The notes: generated by a model from the sequence alone, not told the origin. A stretch of DNA of 24,397 bases from Clostridia bacterium (GCA_017522515.1 JAFWZH010000003.1:1-24397), one strand, 5' to 3'; shown: positions 14,988 to 22,475, counted from the stretch's first letter. Numbers and translations are program-made.

Positions 14988-15016
14988 ACTTTACAAATCC
15001 GCAACATAACTTTACA
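14988..15016 (-). promoter_or_regulatory. Paired ACTTTACA repeats upstream of the XRE gene
   Basis: ACTTTACA occurs at 14988-14995 and 15009-15016, exactly 21 bp (two helical turns) apart, about 70-100 bp before the XRE start. A minus-strand TACAAT -10-like hexamer lies closer to the gene. Such phasing suits two dimers of the XRE protein binding one face of the DNA. Confidence 0.4.
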
Positions 15017-15085
15017 TCGTTTTGAAAATCTGATTTTTTCTAATTATACTACAACCTCACCAAACAAATCAACCTGAATACATAT

Positions 15086-15120
15086 CCTTGTACTTTAAGT
15101 TTCAGTACGGGGATTTTTTT
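15086..15120 (+). terminator. Intrinsic terminator before the mobilisation operon
   Basis: CCTTGTACT (15086-15094) pairs with AGTACGGGG (15104-15112), with two GU pairs, around a 9-nt loop. ATTTTTTT follows. It would stop plus-strand transcription entering from the left. Confidence 0.7.
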
Positions 15121-15200
15121 AATGCAAAATTTTCAAATAAAGGAAGTGAAAAAATGCTTTAGAAAACCAACCGAAAAAACAGTAAAAAAAGCGTGGCATA

Positions 15201-15260
15201 AGTCTTAGCAAGCACTGGATTTGTGCATACAAATCCCACTTGTTAGGGATTGCTCCCTAA
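15201..15260 (+). other. Putative origin of transfer (oriT)
   Basis: Two hairpins lie side by side 26 nt before the first mob gene. GGATTTGT (15217-15224) pairs with ACAAATCC (15229-15236) around GCAT, with outer CAAG/CTTG arms. TTAGGGA (15243-15249) pairs with TCCCTAA (15254-15260) around TTGC. Short inverted repeats just upstream of mobC-type genes are the usual place and form of an oriT. The nick site cannot be named, because no relaxase is encoded here to define the family. Confidence 0.5.
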
Positions 15261-15286
15261 AACCCGAAAGACAGGAGGTGAAAAAA

Positions 15287-15637
15287 TTGAAGCTGACAAA
15301 AACCATATTTTTGTATCTGAATGAGAAAGAATTTTCAATGCTTACAAAGGATGCCCAAAGAGCAAATATGAGCAGGTCACGGTATATCAGGCATCAGATT
15401 GATAATGCAAAAATGAAGCCCACATTGGGTATGGACTATGAGAAATATATCAATCTGCTTGAGCCCATATGTGACAAGCTGAGTATTGTATCAAAAAGAG
15501 TGTGGCAAACAAAAATGCTTGATACAGTAATGCTTCGTGAGGTTCTTAAAAGCACAAATGAAATTATGCCCGAAATCATAAAAGCAAAGGAGGTGGCACA
15601 GTGCGTACAAGAGCGAGAAGAATCGCAGTTAGAGTAA
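15287..15637 (+). CDS. MobC-like relaxosome accessory protein 1
   Basis: A 116-aa protein whose N-terminal half (FLYLNEKEFSMLTKDAQRAN followed by MSRSRYIRHQI) has the ribbon-helix-helix look of MobC-family mobilisation proteins, which bind oriT and help the relaxase. The C-terminal half is helical. The chosen start is a TTG at 15287 because a perfect AGGAGGTG lies 6 nt upstream. A farther upstream in-frame start would run through the oriT-like hairpins. It overlaps the second mobC-like gene by 37 nt. The family assignment is from sequence feel rather than an alignment. Confidence 0.7.
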   Translation: MKLTKTIFLYLNEKEFSMLTKDAQRANMSRSRYIRHQIDNAKMKPTLGMDYEKYINLLEPICDKLSIVSKRVWQTKMLDTVMLREVLKSTNEIMPEIIKAKEVAQCVQEREESQLE

Positions 15638-15939
15638 GTGATGAGCAGTATGACAAAATATGCCGTTTGACAGACAGAAGTTTCTTTACAAAGGAGCAGG
15701 TGCTAAGGGATATTATTCTCGGCTATCCGATTCAGGAAGACAGAAAACCTGAATGTATGGAGTTTATTTTAAAGCTCCGTGGAATTGCAAGCACCTTAAA
15801 CAATCTTTTCAGAAATTACGGCTTATCAGATTTACCAATCGGCAAGGAGATTAAGCAGACAGCTGATGCGGTTGAGTGTACAGAGAATCTAATTGAAGAT
15901 TGTATTTTTATCACAAGAATGAAAAGGAGAATTAAATGA
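15601..15939 (+). CDS. MobC-like relaxosome accessory protein 2
   Basis: A 112-aa basic protein starting at a GTG preceded by AAAGGAGGTG. The N-terminus (RRIAVRVSDEQYDKI) is a ribbon-helix-helix-like DNA-binding segment, and the middle (FILKLRGIASTLNNLFRNYG) matches the conserved helix of the bacterial MobC family, where an N-x-N-Q/L pattern is common. It starts inside the first mobC-like gene and ends with an ATGA overlap into the ParB-like gene. In related mobilizable elements a relaxase gene usually follows at this point. Here none does. Confidence 0.75.
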   Translation: MRTRARRIAVRVSDEQYDKICRLTDRSFFTKEQVLRDIILGYPIQEDRKPECMEFILKLRGIASTLNNLFRNYGLSDLPIGKEIKQTADAVECTENLIEDCIFITRMKRRIK

Positions 15940-16853
15940 ATAAAGAAGATAATTTTATTAACACCCTGTTTGGAAAAACAGAAGAAGCAGAGGCGGTAAA
16001 GCCTCAGACTACAGAAATCATAAAGATGCCTATGAGCAGTATTGTTCCTAATTTTAAAAATCCGTATAAATGCCGTGAGGAAGATATGAAGCCGTTGGAG
16101 GACAGTATCCGTGAAAACGGTATTATTCAACCCCTTATGGTACGAAAGGACGATAAGGCTGATGTGTATGAAATCATATCAGGACACAGACGTTTCCTTG
16201 CAGCAACAAGGCTTAAACTGACAGAGGTGACGGTGGTAGTTTTAGATATCACAAAGGAAGAAGCAGATATTATTCTTGTTGACAGTAATCTGCACCGAGA
16301 GCATATTCTACACTCGGAGAAAGCCTTTGCTTACAAGATGAAAATGGATGCTCTTAAAAAGCAGGGCAAACGAACGGATTTAACTTCGGACCAAGTCGGA
16401 CCGAGGTTATCTGCAAACGAAATCTCCGATACCGACAGTGTTTCTCAGGTGAAAAGATATATCCGTCTTACTAACCTGATTCCAAGACTTCTTGCTTTGG
16501 TAGATAGTGGTAAAATCGCACTTGGTACTGCTGTTGAGCTTTCATATCTCAGCCAAGGTCATCAGAACTTTTTATCTGAGGCTATTGAAAAAGAGCTTTC
16601 TACGCCATCCCTTGCACAGGCGCAGAAATTGAAGAAATTAGAACAAGAGGGAAAGCTTGATGTCGGTACAATTCTTAGTATGGTTAAACAGCCTAAACCT
16701 AATCAGGTTGTTACAGTTAAAATCCCCGATGATAAAATCAGTAAATATCTCAAGCCAACAGCTACGGTAAAGGAGAAAGAAGATTTCCTTGCGAAGGCTG
16801 TTGATTATTACGGAAAGCATCTTATGAAACAGAAAGACAGAGGTACGAGATAA
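15936..16853 (+). CDS. ParB/Spo0J-like protein
   Basis: A 305-aa DNA-binding protein of the ParB/RepB/Spo0J family. The N-terminal nuclease/CTP-binding fold shows RENGIIQPLMV and the diagnostic SGHRRFLAA (GHRR 83-86). DSNLHRE (about 116-122) stands where chromosomal ParB has ENxQR. A helix-turn-helix region follows (NEISDTDSVSQVKRYIRLT), and the C-terminal part is helical. No ParA partner is present, as is usual for ParB-like proteins of clostridial integrative elements, where partition is less likely than a regulatory or stabilising role. ATGA overlap with the gene before and TAATG overlap with the gene after show a single operon. Confidence 0.9.
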   Translation: MNKEDNFINTLFGKTEEAEAVKPQTTEIIKMPMSSIVPNFKNPYKCREEDMKPLEDSIRENGIIQPLMVRKDDKADVYEIISGHRRFLAATRLKLTEVTVVVLDITKEEADIILVDSNLHREHILHSEKAFAYKMKMDALKKQGKRTDLTSDQVGPRLSANEISDTDSVSQVKRYIRLTNLIPRLLALVDSGKIALGTAVELSYLSQGHQNFLSEAIEKELSTPSLAQAQKLKKLEQEGKLDVGTILSMVKQPKPNQVVTVKIPDDKISKYLKPTATVKEKEDFLAKAVDYYGKHLMKQKDRGTR

Positions 16854-17089
16854 TGAAAAAGCTTAAAGATTTTTACGGTCTCTGTTGTGACAGTGAATAT
16901 TTAATTGATGGTGTCTGTTACAAGGTTTCATCCAAGTTTGCACCTGTGAATATCTGTAAGATTGAAAACACCATAAGCGACAAAGCACAAAAATATGTTG
17001 GCAGTGATTTTGCACATTTGACAAATGCCGATGATAGAAATACAATGAATGCAGAATATGTATGTTTGACTGCCGGGAAGGAGGATTAA
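16853..17089 (+). CDS. Small conserved-looking protein before the recombinase
   Basis: A 78-aa protein that I do not recognise, with four cysteines (C11, C12, C22, C34) near the N-terminus and one near the end. It is translationally coupled on both sides: TAATG overlaps with the ParB-like gene and again with the recombinase gene. It has no membrane segment. Small proteins next to large serine recombinases sometimes act as directionality factors. The position makes that possible, but nothing in the sequence proves it. Confidence 0.75.
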   Translation: MKKLKDFYGLCCDSEYLIDGVCYKVSSKFAPVNICKIENTISDKAQKYVGSDFAHLTNADDRNTMNAEYVCLTAGKED

Positions 17090-18792
17090 TGCAGGCTGAA
17101 GCAAACATCGGAATTACTGCTATCTACTGCCGATTATCAAGAGATGACGGCACGGAAACAGAGAGTAATTCTATCGGCAACCAAAAGAAAATGCTGACAC
17201 AAAAGGCAAAGGAATTAGGTCTAACAAATACCAAGTATTATGTTGATGACGGCTATACGGGTACGAACTTCAACAGACCTGCTTTTCAGGAGCTTCTTGA
17301 TGATATTGAGATGGGATATATCTCAGTCGTTATTGTCAAAGACCTTTCCCGATTAGGAAGAGATTATGTTTCAGTCGGTCATTATACAGACAACTATTTC
17401 CCTGAGCATAATGTAAGATTTATCGCTGTTAATGATATGGTTGACAGTGATGAGGGCGAAAATGAAATCGCACCCTTCAAAAATGTTATGAACGAAATGT
17501 ATGCGAGAGATATCAGCCGTAAAGTCAGGAGTGCTCACCGTATTCGTGGTAATATGGGAGAACCGCTTTCTCAGCCACCATACGGGTATATGAAGAGTCC
17601 TGAAAACAAGAAGAAATGGATAATTGATGCAGAAGCTGCAGAAGTGGTCAGGGATATTTACAGAATGTGTCTTGAGGGTATGGGTAACGAGTCTATTGCA
17701 AGAGAACTACAAAACAGACAAGTGCTTATCCCTATGGCATATTGGCAAAGTAAAGGCTTGAATCGTGGCGGTAAGAAAACACAGCCTAACCCATACAAAT
17801 GGTGCAAGACAACCGTGCAGAAGATATTAGCACAACAGGAATACTGTGGTGATGTTATCAACTTCAAGACCTATTCCAAAAACTTCAAGAACAAAACCCG
17901 TATTGATAACCCTGTAGAGAATTGGAAAATCTTCAGGGATGTTCATGAGCCTATTATTGACCGTGACACTTGGGAAATAGTACAGAAGCACACAGCACAG
18001 ACGAAACGTAGAGCACCTAAGAAAGAGAATGCAAGAAAGCATATCTTTAGTGGTCTCATCCGCTGCGCGGATTGCGGAAGCAATATGAGGTATCACACAA
18101 ATACTGTCAACAAGGATATTCACTATTTCAGTTGCAGCAACTATGTAAAAGATACCCGTGGAACTTGCCCTGAAAGACACTATATCCGTGCAGATGCTCT
18201 TGAACAGATAGTCGTCCTTGAGCTGAAACGCCTTGCAATAATGCTTCAAATGGATGAGCTGTTACTTGTTGAAATCCTCGAAAAGAAAACCCATAAAGAT
18301 TTCTATGATGAAAAGAAATTCCTTGAGGGTGAACTGCAGAAAGCAATAGTTCGTCAACAGACAGTCGCTTCTCTTTATGAGAAACTGTATGAGGACAATG
18401 CAACGGGCAAGGTTACGGATGAATGGTTTACTCATATGTCCCACAAATACGAGGTTGAACGAGCAGAGTTGAAGGTCAAGATATTTAACCTGAGAGAACA
18501 GGTTGCAAATATGCAGACAGTTCAGCACAGCAAGGATATGTTTATCGGTGCAGTAAGAAAGTTCCTGGATATGGAAACAATTACAGCACCACTCATTCAT
18601 GAGCTTATCGACCACATTGATGTTTATGAGGCAGAGGGTAAGGGTAAAAACAAGACACAGAGAGTTGTGATTCACTACAACTTTGTAGGTTATCTAGAAA
18701 TACCTGAATCAGACACACCTTGCTTCACAGCGGATACCCGTCAGGGAGTAGCAATAGGCTATATTGCGAAACCTACAGAAAAGTCAGCATAA
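17089..18792 (+). CDS. Large serine recombinase (TnpX/TndX type)
   Basis: A 567-aa site-specific recombinase that would integrate and excise the element through a phosphoserine intermediate. The N-terminal resolvase domain has the nucleophile Ser17 (YCRLSRDD), NSIGNQ, DDGYTGTNFNRPAF and the VKDLSRLGRD segment. A recombinase domain follows (IRGNMGEPLSQPPYGY). Next come a zinc ribbon (LIRCADCGSNM with a second Cys pair around FSCSNY...TCPERH), a coiled-coil stretch and a DUF4368-like end (IHELIDHIDVYE). The start used is the ATG at 17089 with AAGGAGGAT upstream and TAATG overlap, not the in-frame ATG at 17062. It is the last gene of the mob/parB operon and lies 120 bp from the tRNA-Pro gene. 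Confidence 0.95.
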   Translation: MQAEANIGITAIYCRLSRDDGTETESNSIGNQKKMLTQKAKELGLTNTKYYVDDGYTGTNFNRPAFQELLDDIEMGYISVVIVKDLSRLGRDYVSVGHYTDNYFPEHNVRFIAVNDMVDSDEGENEIAPFKNVMNEMYARDISRKVRSAHRIRGNMGEPLSQPPYGYMKSPENKKKWIIDAEAAEVVRDIYRMCLEGMGNESIARELQNRQVLIPMAYWQSKGLNRGGKKTQPNPYKWCKTTVQKILAQQEYCGDVINFKTYSKNFKNKTRIDNPVENWKIFRDVHEPIIDRDTWEIVQKHTAQTKRRAPKKENARKHIFSGLIRCADCGSNMRYHTNTVNKDIHYFSCSNYVKDTRGTCPERHYIRADALEQIVVLELKRLAIMLQMDELLLVEILEKKTHKDFYDEKKFLEGELQKAIVRQQTVASLYEKLYEDNATGKVTDEWFTHMSHKYEVERAELKVKIFNLREQVANMQTVQHSKDMFIGAVRKFLDMETITAPLIHELIDHIDVYEAEGKGKNKTQRVVIHYNFVGYLEIPESDTPCFTADTRQGVAIGYIAKPTEKSA

Positions 18793-18798
18793 CAAAAA

Positions 18799-18822
18799 GT
18801 CGCACTCCGAAAGGAATGCGAC
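18799..18822 (-). terminator. Hairpin after the recombinase gene
   Basis: GTCGCACTCC and GGAATGCGAC pair over 10 positions with one mismatch around GAAA. The T run (TTTTTG) lies on the minus strand, so it best stops transcripts coming leftwards from the tRNA side before they run into the recombinase gene. Confidence 0.6.
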
Positions 18823-18867
18823 GATACATAAAAACTAATAAATCAAATACAAAACTCTATTTTAAGC

Positions 18868-18912
18868 AAAAAAATTGAGTATTCACAGGTCAAATCCCTT
18901 ATGAATACTCAA
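18868..18912 (-). terminator. Intrinsic terminator of tRNA-Pro
   Basis: On the minus strand TTGAGTATTCA and TGAATACTCAA (18902-18912 and 18875-18885) form a perfect 11-bp stem around a 16-nt loop. Seven T residues follow (18868-18874 on the plus strand as A). It begins 2 nt after the tRNA CCA end. The stem and loop contain the 19-bp sequence that recurs at 2356-2374. Confidence 0.85.
18892..18910 (-). repeat. Right copy of the 19-bp sequence
   Basis: Read on the minus strand, GAGTATTCATAAGGGATTT differs from the copy at 2356-2374 by one base. It lies within the tRNA-Pro terminator, in the opposite orientation to the left copy. Confidence 0.6.
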
Positions 18913-18914
18913 TA

Positions 18915-18991
18915 TGGTCGGAGTGACGGGACTTGAACCCATGGCCTCTTGGTCCCGAACCAAGCGCGATACCAAACTTCGCCACACCCCG
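18915..18991 (-). tRNA. tRNA-Pro (anticodon CGG)
   Basis: A 77-nt tRNA with encoded CCA. The acceptor stem CGGGGTG pairs with CACTCCG (one GU). The anticodon arm is CTTGG-TTCGGGA-CCAAG, giving anticodon CGG for proline. The T arm contains GGGTTCAAGTCCC. It has its own promoter about 30 bp upstream and a terminator immediately downstream, and it looks fully functional. The serine-recombinase operon ends about 120 bp beyond its 3' side. Confidence 0.97.
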
Positions 18992-19021
18992 AAATATTCA
19001 ACTGTTTTGAACAGCTTGCTA

Positions 19022-19050
19022 ATTATAAATGATATGTTAGAAAAAATCAA
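19022..19050 (-). promoter_or_regulatory. Promoter of tRNA-Pro
   Basis: On the minus strand TTGATT (19045-19050 on the plus strand as AATCAA), a 17-bp spacer and a perfect TATAAT (19022-19027). The leader before the tRNA would be about 25 nt. Confidence 0.75.
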
Positions 19051-19130
19051 GTCATTTTCTTAAAAAAGTTGTTTTTTTCGGTATATAAAAATTTATGTGC
19101 GAAAAGTGGGTCGGATAACTGTGGTTTCCA

Positions 19131-19160
19131 TTGACAAAGACTTCTGTTCGGTGATATACT
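19131..19160 (+). promoter_or_regulatory. Promoter of the GH38-like gene
   Basis: A perfect TTGACA (19131-19136), an 18-bp spacer and TATACT (19155-19160). A GCTTTA/TAAAGC hairpin lies in the short leader before the GAGGGA ribosome binding site. Confidence 0.75.
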
Positions 19161-19190
19161 TGCTTTAGCCTAATAAAGCGAGGGACAGCT

Positions 19191-21617
19191 ATGAAAAACG
19201 AACCTTTATATATTCTTACATATGAACACGGCGGTTATGTTCTCTGGAAGGACAGAGTAAAGCCGAGAATTAAGAATCTTTTTGAATGGATGGAAAAGTA
19301 TCCGAGACTGCGAATCGGTCTTGATTACGAATCGTTCACCTTTGATGAGTTTTCACGAGAAGACCCGGAGGCGGTTGAGCTCATTCTCGAGCTTTTGCGT
19401 AAATATCCTGACAGGGTTGGCCTTGGTGCTACTACATACGGTCAGCCGTTGTCGTTAACGATTTCCGAAGAATCCAACGCACGCCAGCTTCTTTATGCCG
19501 TGCGTACAAATATGGCTTATTGCGGCAAGACACCGAGTGTTTATGCAATTTCCGAATTTGCTCTTAATAATCAGACACCTCAGCTTGCAAAACTCTGCGG
19601 CTATGAGGCGGCTATTCTGCGTTCTCATGTTATGGGTTACGGTTACCCGAAAACCTTTGACAGTGCTTGGGGCAAATGGATAGGCAAGGATAAAACGGAA
19701 ATTCCTGCCGTGCCGACTTACGACGGGCAGGGCAGAGGCTACAACTGCACAACGGTTGATAACTGGATTCTTTCACGTTGGCCTGTTGATTCCGTGCTGT
19801 ATTCGCTTGACGATTTCAAGGAGATGTTTTCCAAATATTCTCCGCTTCTTGCGACAAGGTACGATGACCTCACCCAACCTATTGAAACGCTTCATGCTGA
19901 AATCGAAGATAGGGAAGATTTCGAGTACATTCTTCTTGAGGATATTCCTAAAATTTTCGGTGAGCCTGTTGATGAGCTTGCAACAACCGATAATGATTTT
20001 CACGTGCAGATGCCGTGGGGTTATTGCGGCAACGAGATTTTCAACGGATGCCGTGAAGGTGAGGTTGCTGCTGTTCAGGGTGAAAAGCTCAACGCTTTAT
20101 CTGTATTTCTTGGCGGAAAATCCGAGCAGGAAAAGAGTGAGGAAGCGTGGAAATATACGCTTGCCGCTCAGCATCACGATGTCACTATCTGCGGCTTGCT
20201 TGATTTGTCACGCCGTTTCATTCCTTCGTCACTTGCAGCTTCAGATTATGTAAAATCTCAGTCGCTTTCTGAACTTTCAGCACGATTTGCAAATAAGGAT
20301 AACGACAGCCTCTTTGTCTTTAACGGTCATTCCTTTGCGATTGATGAGTGGGTGGAGGTTGAAAGTGATAAAGCACTTTCTGCTTTTGACGGCGAAACAC
20401 AGCTTGAAAGCGAGTATTCCGACGGTAAACTTCGTGTGCACATCTGTCTGCCTGCACTTACCGCAAAGAGCTTAAGACTTGTCAAAGCTGAAAATACGGC
20501 AAAATCCGAATATAATTGGAAGGCCGAAATCGGCGAACTTGTTACACCTGTATATACTCTCAAGGTAAATGACAGGGGAATTGTGTGGCTTAAGAAAAAC
20601 TCCGACAACAGCCTTGTTTTTGATAACGGTGAGGGTGAACTGTTCACAGCTTGGGTTGAAAATGAGCCCTGTGCTTCAATTGGAAAATGGAGTGTTGAAG
20701 TTACTGCACATGGCGCAAAGGCTGTTTATAACGGAGTTATAGGTACGGTTCCGTTTAATTTTGAAATGTGCTTTTCGGGTAAGAGTGAGAGAATTGACTG
20801 TAAAGCCCGTTTTGAAATGCACGGGGAGCATATCGGCAGAACTGATATCACTCAGGGCAGACCTGTTCCGCTTACACGTAACGGACATCACCACGAGGAT
20901 AAACTCTGCTTTGTTATGAACGCCTGCCTTGATAATGACAGGCGTATGATGCGTGACCTGCCGTATTCAATTTCCGATTGGAACGGTGCTGTGCTCAAAA
21001 CAGAGGAATACTGGTACCCCAACGACAAAATTCTTGTTGATACTGAGGTTTCGGCAGAGGAATCCTTCAACTCCATAACATATATGCAGGGCATTTACTG
21101 GCTTGCATTAAGAGATAATAAGCAGGGTATTGCTGTTGCAAACCGTGGCTGTACGGGCTCTGCTGTTGAAGGTAACAGGCTGTATATTCCATTGCTTTAC
21201 TCAAACGAATATATGTGCGGCACACGTATTCTTGACGGCGTTTTTGAGGATGAATTTTCGCTGATTCCGTTCGGTGCTGAAAAGACCGATGCCGAGCTTC
21301 ACCGTGATGCTGTTTCCTATGTTTATCCGCCCGTAAGTGCGGTTATTGCTAAAGGTGACGGCGACCTCAACACATTTACCGTTGCAGATTTCAAGGGTGA
21401 CAGCGAGGTTATTCTCACCGCACTTTATCCTGAGGAAAACCATATTCTTGCACGCTTCTGTAATTATTCTGATTCACCGTCGAGTGCTGTTCTTGCACCC
21501 AATGTCGGTAGCGTAAAATGTGAAACCGATTTGCTCGGCAATGAGCTTGGCAAAATAGAAAACGGCGAGTTGAGCTTCAGACCGTGGGAAATCAAAACTG
21601 TAAAAATTACGCTGTAA
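19191..21617 (+). CDS. Divergent GH38 (alpha-mannosidase)-like protein
   Basis: An 808-aa cytoplasmic protein without a signal peptide, with the overall layout of GH38 alpha-mannosidases. It has an N-terminal barrel (about 1-270), a helical middle containing LAAQHHDVTICG with His328/His329/Asp330 (like the family's H-H-D zinc-site segment), and a long C-terminal beta-sandwich (about 370-808). The usual N-terminal HxHxD zinc motif is replaced by TYEHGGYVLW. Where GH38 has the nucleophile Asp in a D-P-F-G segment, this protein reads YAISEFALNN (Ser121-Glu122). By eye, then, key catalytic residues are altered. It may be an atypical mannosidase, act on another glycan, or be a non-catalytic relative. 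GAGGGA precedes the ATG, and it has its own promoter. Base composition is more GC-rich than the island to the left, consistent with native chromosome. Confidence 0.6.
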   Translation: MKNEPLYILTYEHGGYVLWKDRVKPRIKNLFEWMEKYPRLRIGLDYESFTFDEFSREDPEAVELILELLRKYPDRVGLGATTYGQPLSLTISEESNARQLLYAVRTNMAYCGKTPSVYAISEFALNNQTPQLAKLCGYEAAILRSHVMGYGYPKTFDSAWGKWIGKDKTEIPAVPTYDGQGRGYNCTTVDNWILSRWPVDSVLYSLDDFKEMFSKYSPLLATRYDDLTQPIETLHAEIEDREDFEYILLEDIPKIFGEPVDELATTDNDFHVQMPWGYCGNEIFNGCREGEVAAVQGEKLNALSVFLGGKSEQEKSEEAWKYTLAAQHHDVTICGLLDLSRRFIPSSLAASDYVKSQSLSELSARFANKDNDSLFVFNGHSFAIDEWVEVESDKALSAFDGETQLESEYSDGKLRVHICLPALTAKSLRLVKAENTAKSEYNWKAEIGELVTPVYTLKVNDRGIVWLKKNSDNSLVFDNGEGELFTAWVENEPCASIGKWSVEVTAHGAKAVYNGVIGTVPFNFEMCFSGKSERIDCKARFEMHGEHIGRTDITQGRPVPLTRNGHHHEDKLCFVMNACLDNDRRMMRDLPYSISDWNGAVLKTEEYWYPNDKILVDTEVSAEESFNSITYMQGIYWLALRDNKQGIAVANRGCTGSAVEGNRLYIPLLYSNEYMCGTRILDGVFEDEFSLIPFGAEKTDAELHRDAVSYVYPPVSAVIAKGDGDLNTFTVADFKGDSEVILTALYPEENHILARFCNYSDSPSSAVLAPNVGSVKCETDLLGNELGKIENGELSFRPWEIKTVKITL

Positions 21618-21621
21618 TATC

Positions 21622-21930
21622 AAATCACCCTGTATCATACGCCGCCGAGTCGCAAGGCAGTATTTCTTTAAAATTTGAATTTTAAACACAATAATGCGTC
21701 AAACCACACAGATATGCGTCAGCATTATCTGTGTGGTTTTCCTTTTCTTGTATCTTAAAATTTCATTTTAAAGTGCTTCGCAGTTTCGTAAGAGTATAAA
21801 ATTTCTTTTATCGAAGCCAAAAACGCAGCAAGGCTGTCGCCTTGCGAGGCTTTTGTCAAAGATACGGGGAATTTTACTCGAGAAACAAATACTTCCTTAC
21901 GACTCGGCGGCGAAAGATGCAGGGTGATTT
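21622..21930. repeat. 309-bp MITE-like element with 48-bp terminal inverted repeats
   Basis: The sequence beginning AAATCACCCTG at 21622 is repeated, inverted, from 21930 inwards. The two 48-bp ends (21622-21669 and 21883-21930) agree at 42 of 48 positions and share a perfect 12-bp block, GCCGCCGAGTCG. Inside are a 14-bp terminator stem, an A/T palindrome (TTTAAAATTTGAATTTTAAA) and a GCAAGGC/GCCTTGC hairpin. It codes for nothing and exactly fills the gap between two convergent genes, starting 4 nt after one stop and ending 2 nt before the other. No target-site duplication is evident. Confidence 0.75.
21701..21748. terminator. Strong hairpin inside the MITE-like element
   Basis: AAACCACACAGATA (21701-21714) and TATCTGTGTGGTTT (21726-21739) form a perfect 14-bp stem with an 11-nt loop, followed by TCCTTTTCTT. 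It is the likely terminator of the GH38-like gene and may serve the opposing yfcE gene as well. Confidence 0.75.
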
Positions 21931-21932
21931 TT

Positions 21933-22475
21933 TCAGAAGCAATATTCTTTTATGATGTTGCCGTCAAAGTCTTTCCAGGTAAATTTTCTGTTTTCAAGAA
22001 TTATATAGCCGTGGTGGCTGTTTTCCTTCGGAATAGAGGTTGAGCCCGGATTTATGTAGGTAAATTCATCGTGCTCAATGCATACGGGTACGTGGGTGTG
22101 ACCGTGCAGAAGAATATCACCTTTTTTCAGTGGAGGCAGTTTCTGCTCGTTATATACGTGACCGTGAGTAGCGAAAATTGTTGTGTTTCCCTCGCAGATT
22201 ACGGCATAATCTGCAAGCACGGGAAAGGGCAGCACCATCTGGTCAACCTCTGTGTCACAATTGCCTCTTACACTTAATATTTCGTTTTTAAGTTCGCTGA
22301 GCAGTTCAATAACTGCCTTGGGGTTGTATTCTTCGGGCAGGTCGTTTCTCGGTCCGTGGTAAAGCACATCACCGAGAAGCAATATTCTCTCAGCGTTTTC
22401 GTTTTCATACGCTGTGATTAATTCTTTGCACCATTTTGCGCTTCCGTGTATGTCGGACGCTATAAACCATTTCAT
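21933..22475 (-). CDS. yfcE: YfcE-like metallophosphoesterase
   Basis: A 180-aa cytoplasmic calcineurin-like phosphodiesterase of the YfcE/MJ0936 type. These are metal-dependent enzymes that hydrolyse phosphodiesters; the physiological substrate is unknown. All metal-ligand motifs are present in order: SDIHG (Asp8, His10), LLGDV (Asp36), RGNCD (Asn72), THGH (His104/His106) and HGHTH (His124-His128). The length is typical. AAAGGTG precedes the ATG. The gene starts 12 nt after the alpha/beta hydrolase stop and should be co-transcribed with it. Confidence 0.92.
   Translation of the reverse strand: MKWFIASDIHGSAKWCKELITAYENENAERILLLGDVLYHGPRNDLPEEYNPKAVIELLSELKNEILSVRGNCDTEVDQMVLPFPVLADYAVICEGNTTIFATHGHVYNEQKLPPLKKGDILLHGHTHVPVCIEHDEFTYINPGSTSIPKENSHHGYIILENRKFTWKDFDGNIIKEYCF

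Noticed and set aside
15936..16853. Plasmid partition locus
   Set aside because: There is a ParB-like gene but no ParA, no centromere-like iterons and no replication protein, so an integrated element is more likely.
2356..18910. attL/attR direct repeats of one integrative element
   Set aside because: The 19-bp copies are inverted to each other, and a serine recombinase insertion would leave direct repeats, so I report them only as a shared sequence.
19756..20253. 165-codon frame inside the GH38-like gene
   Set aside because: Overlaps in another frame a gene with promoter, ribosome binding site and family features; composition is that of a shadow frame.
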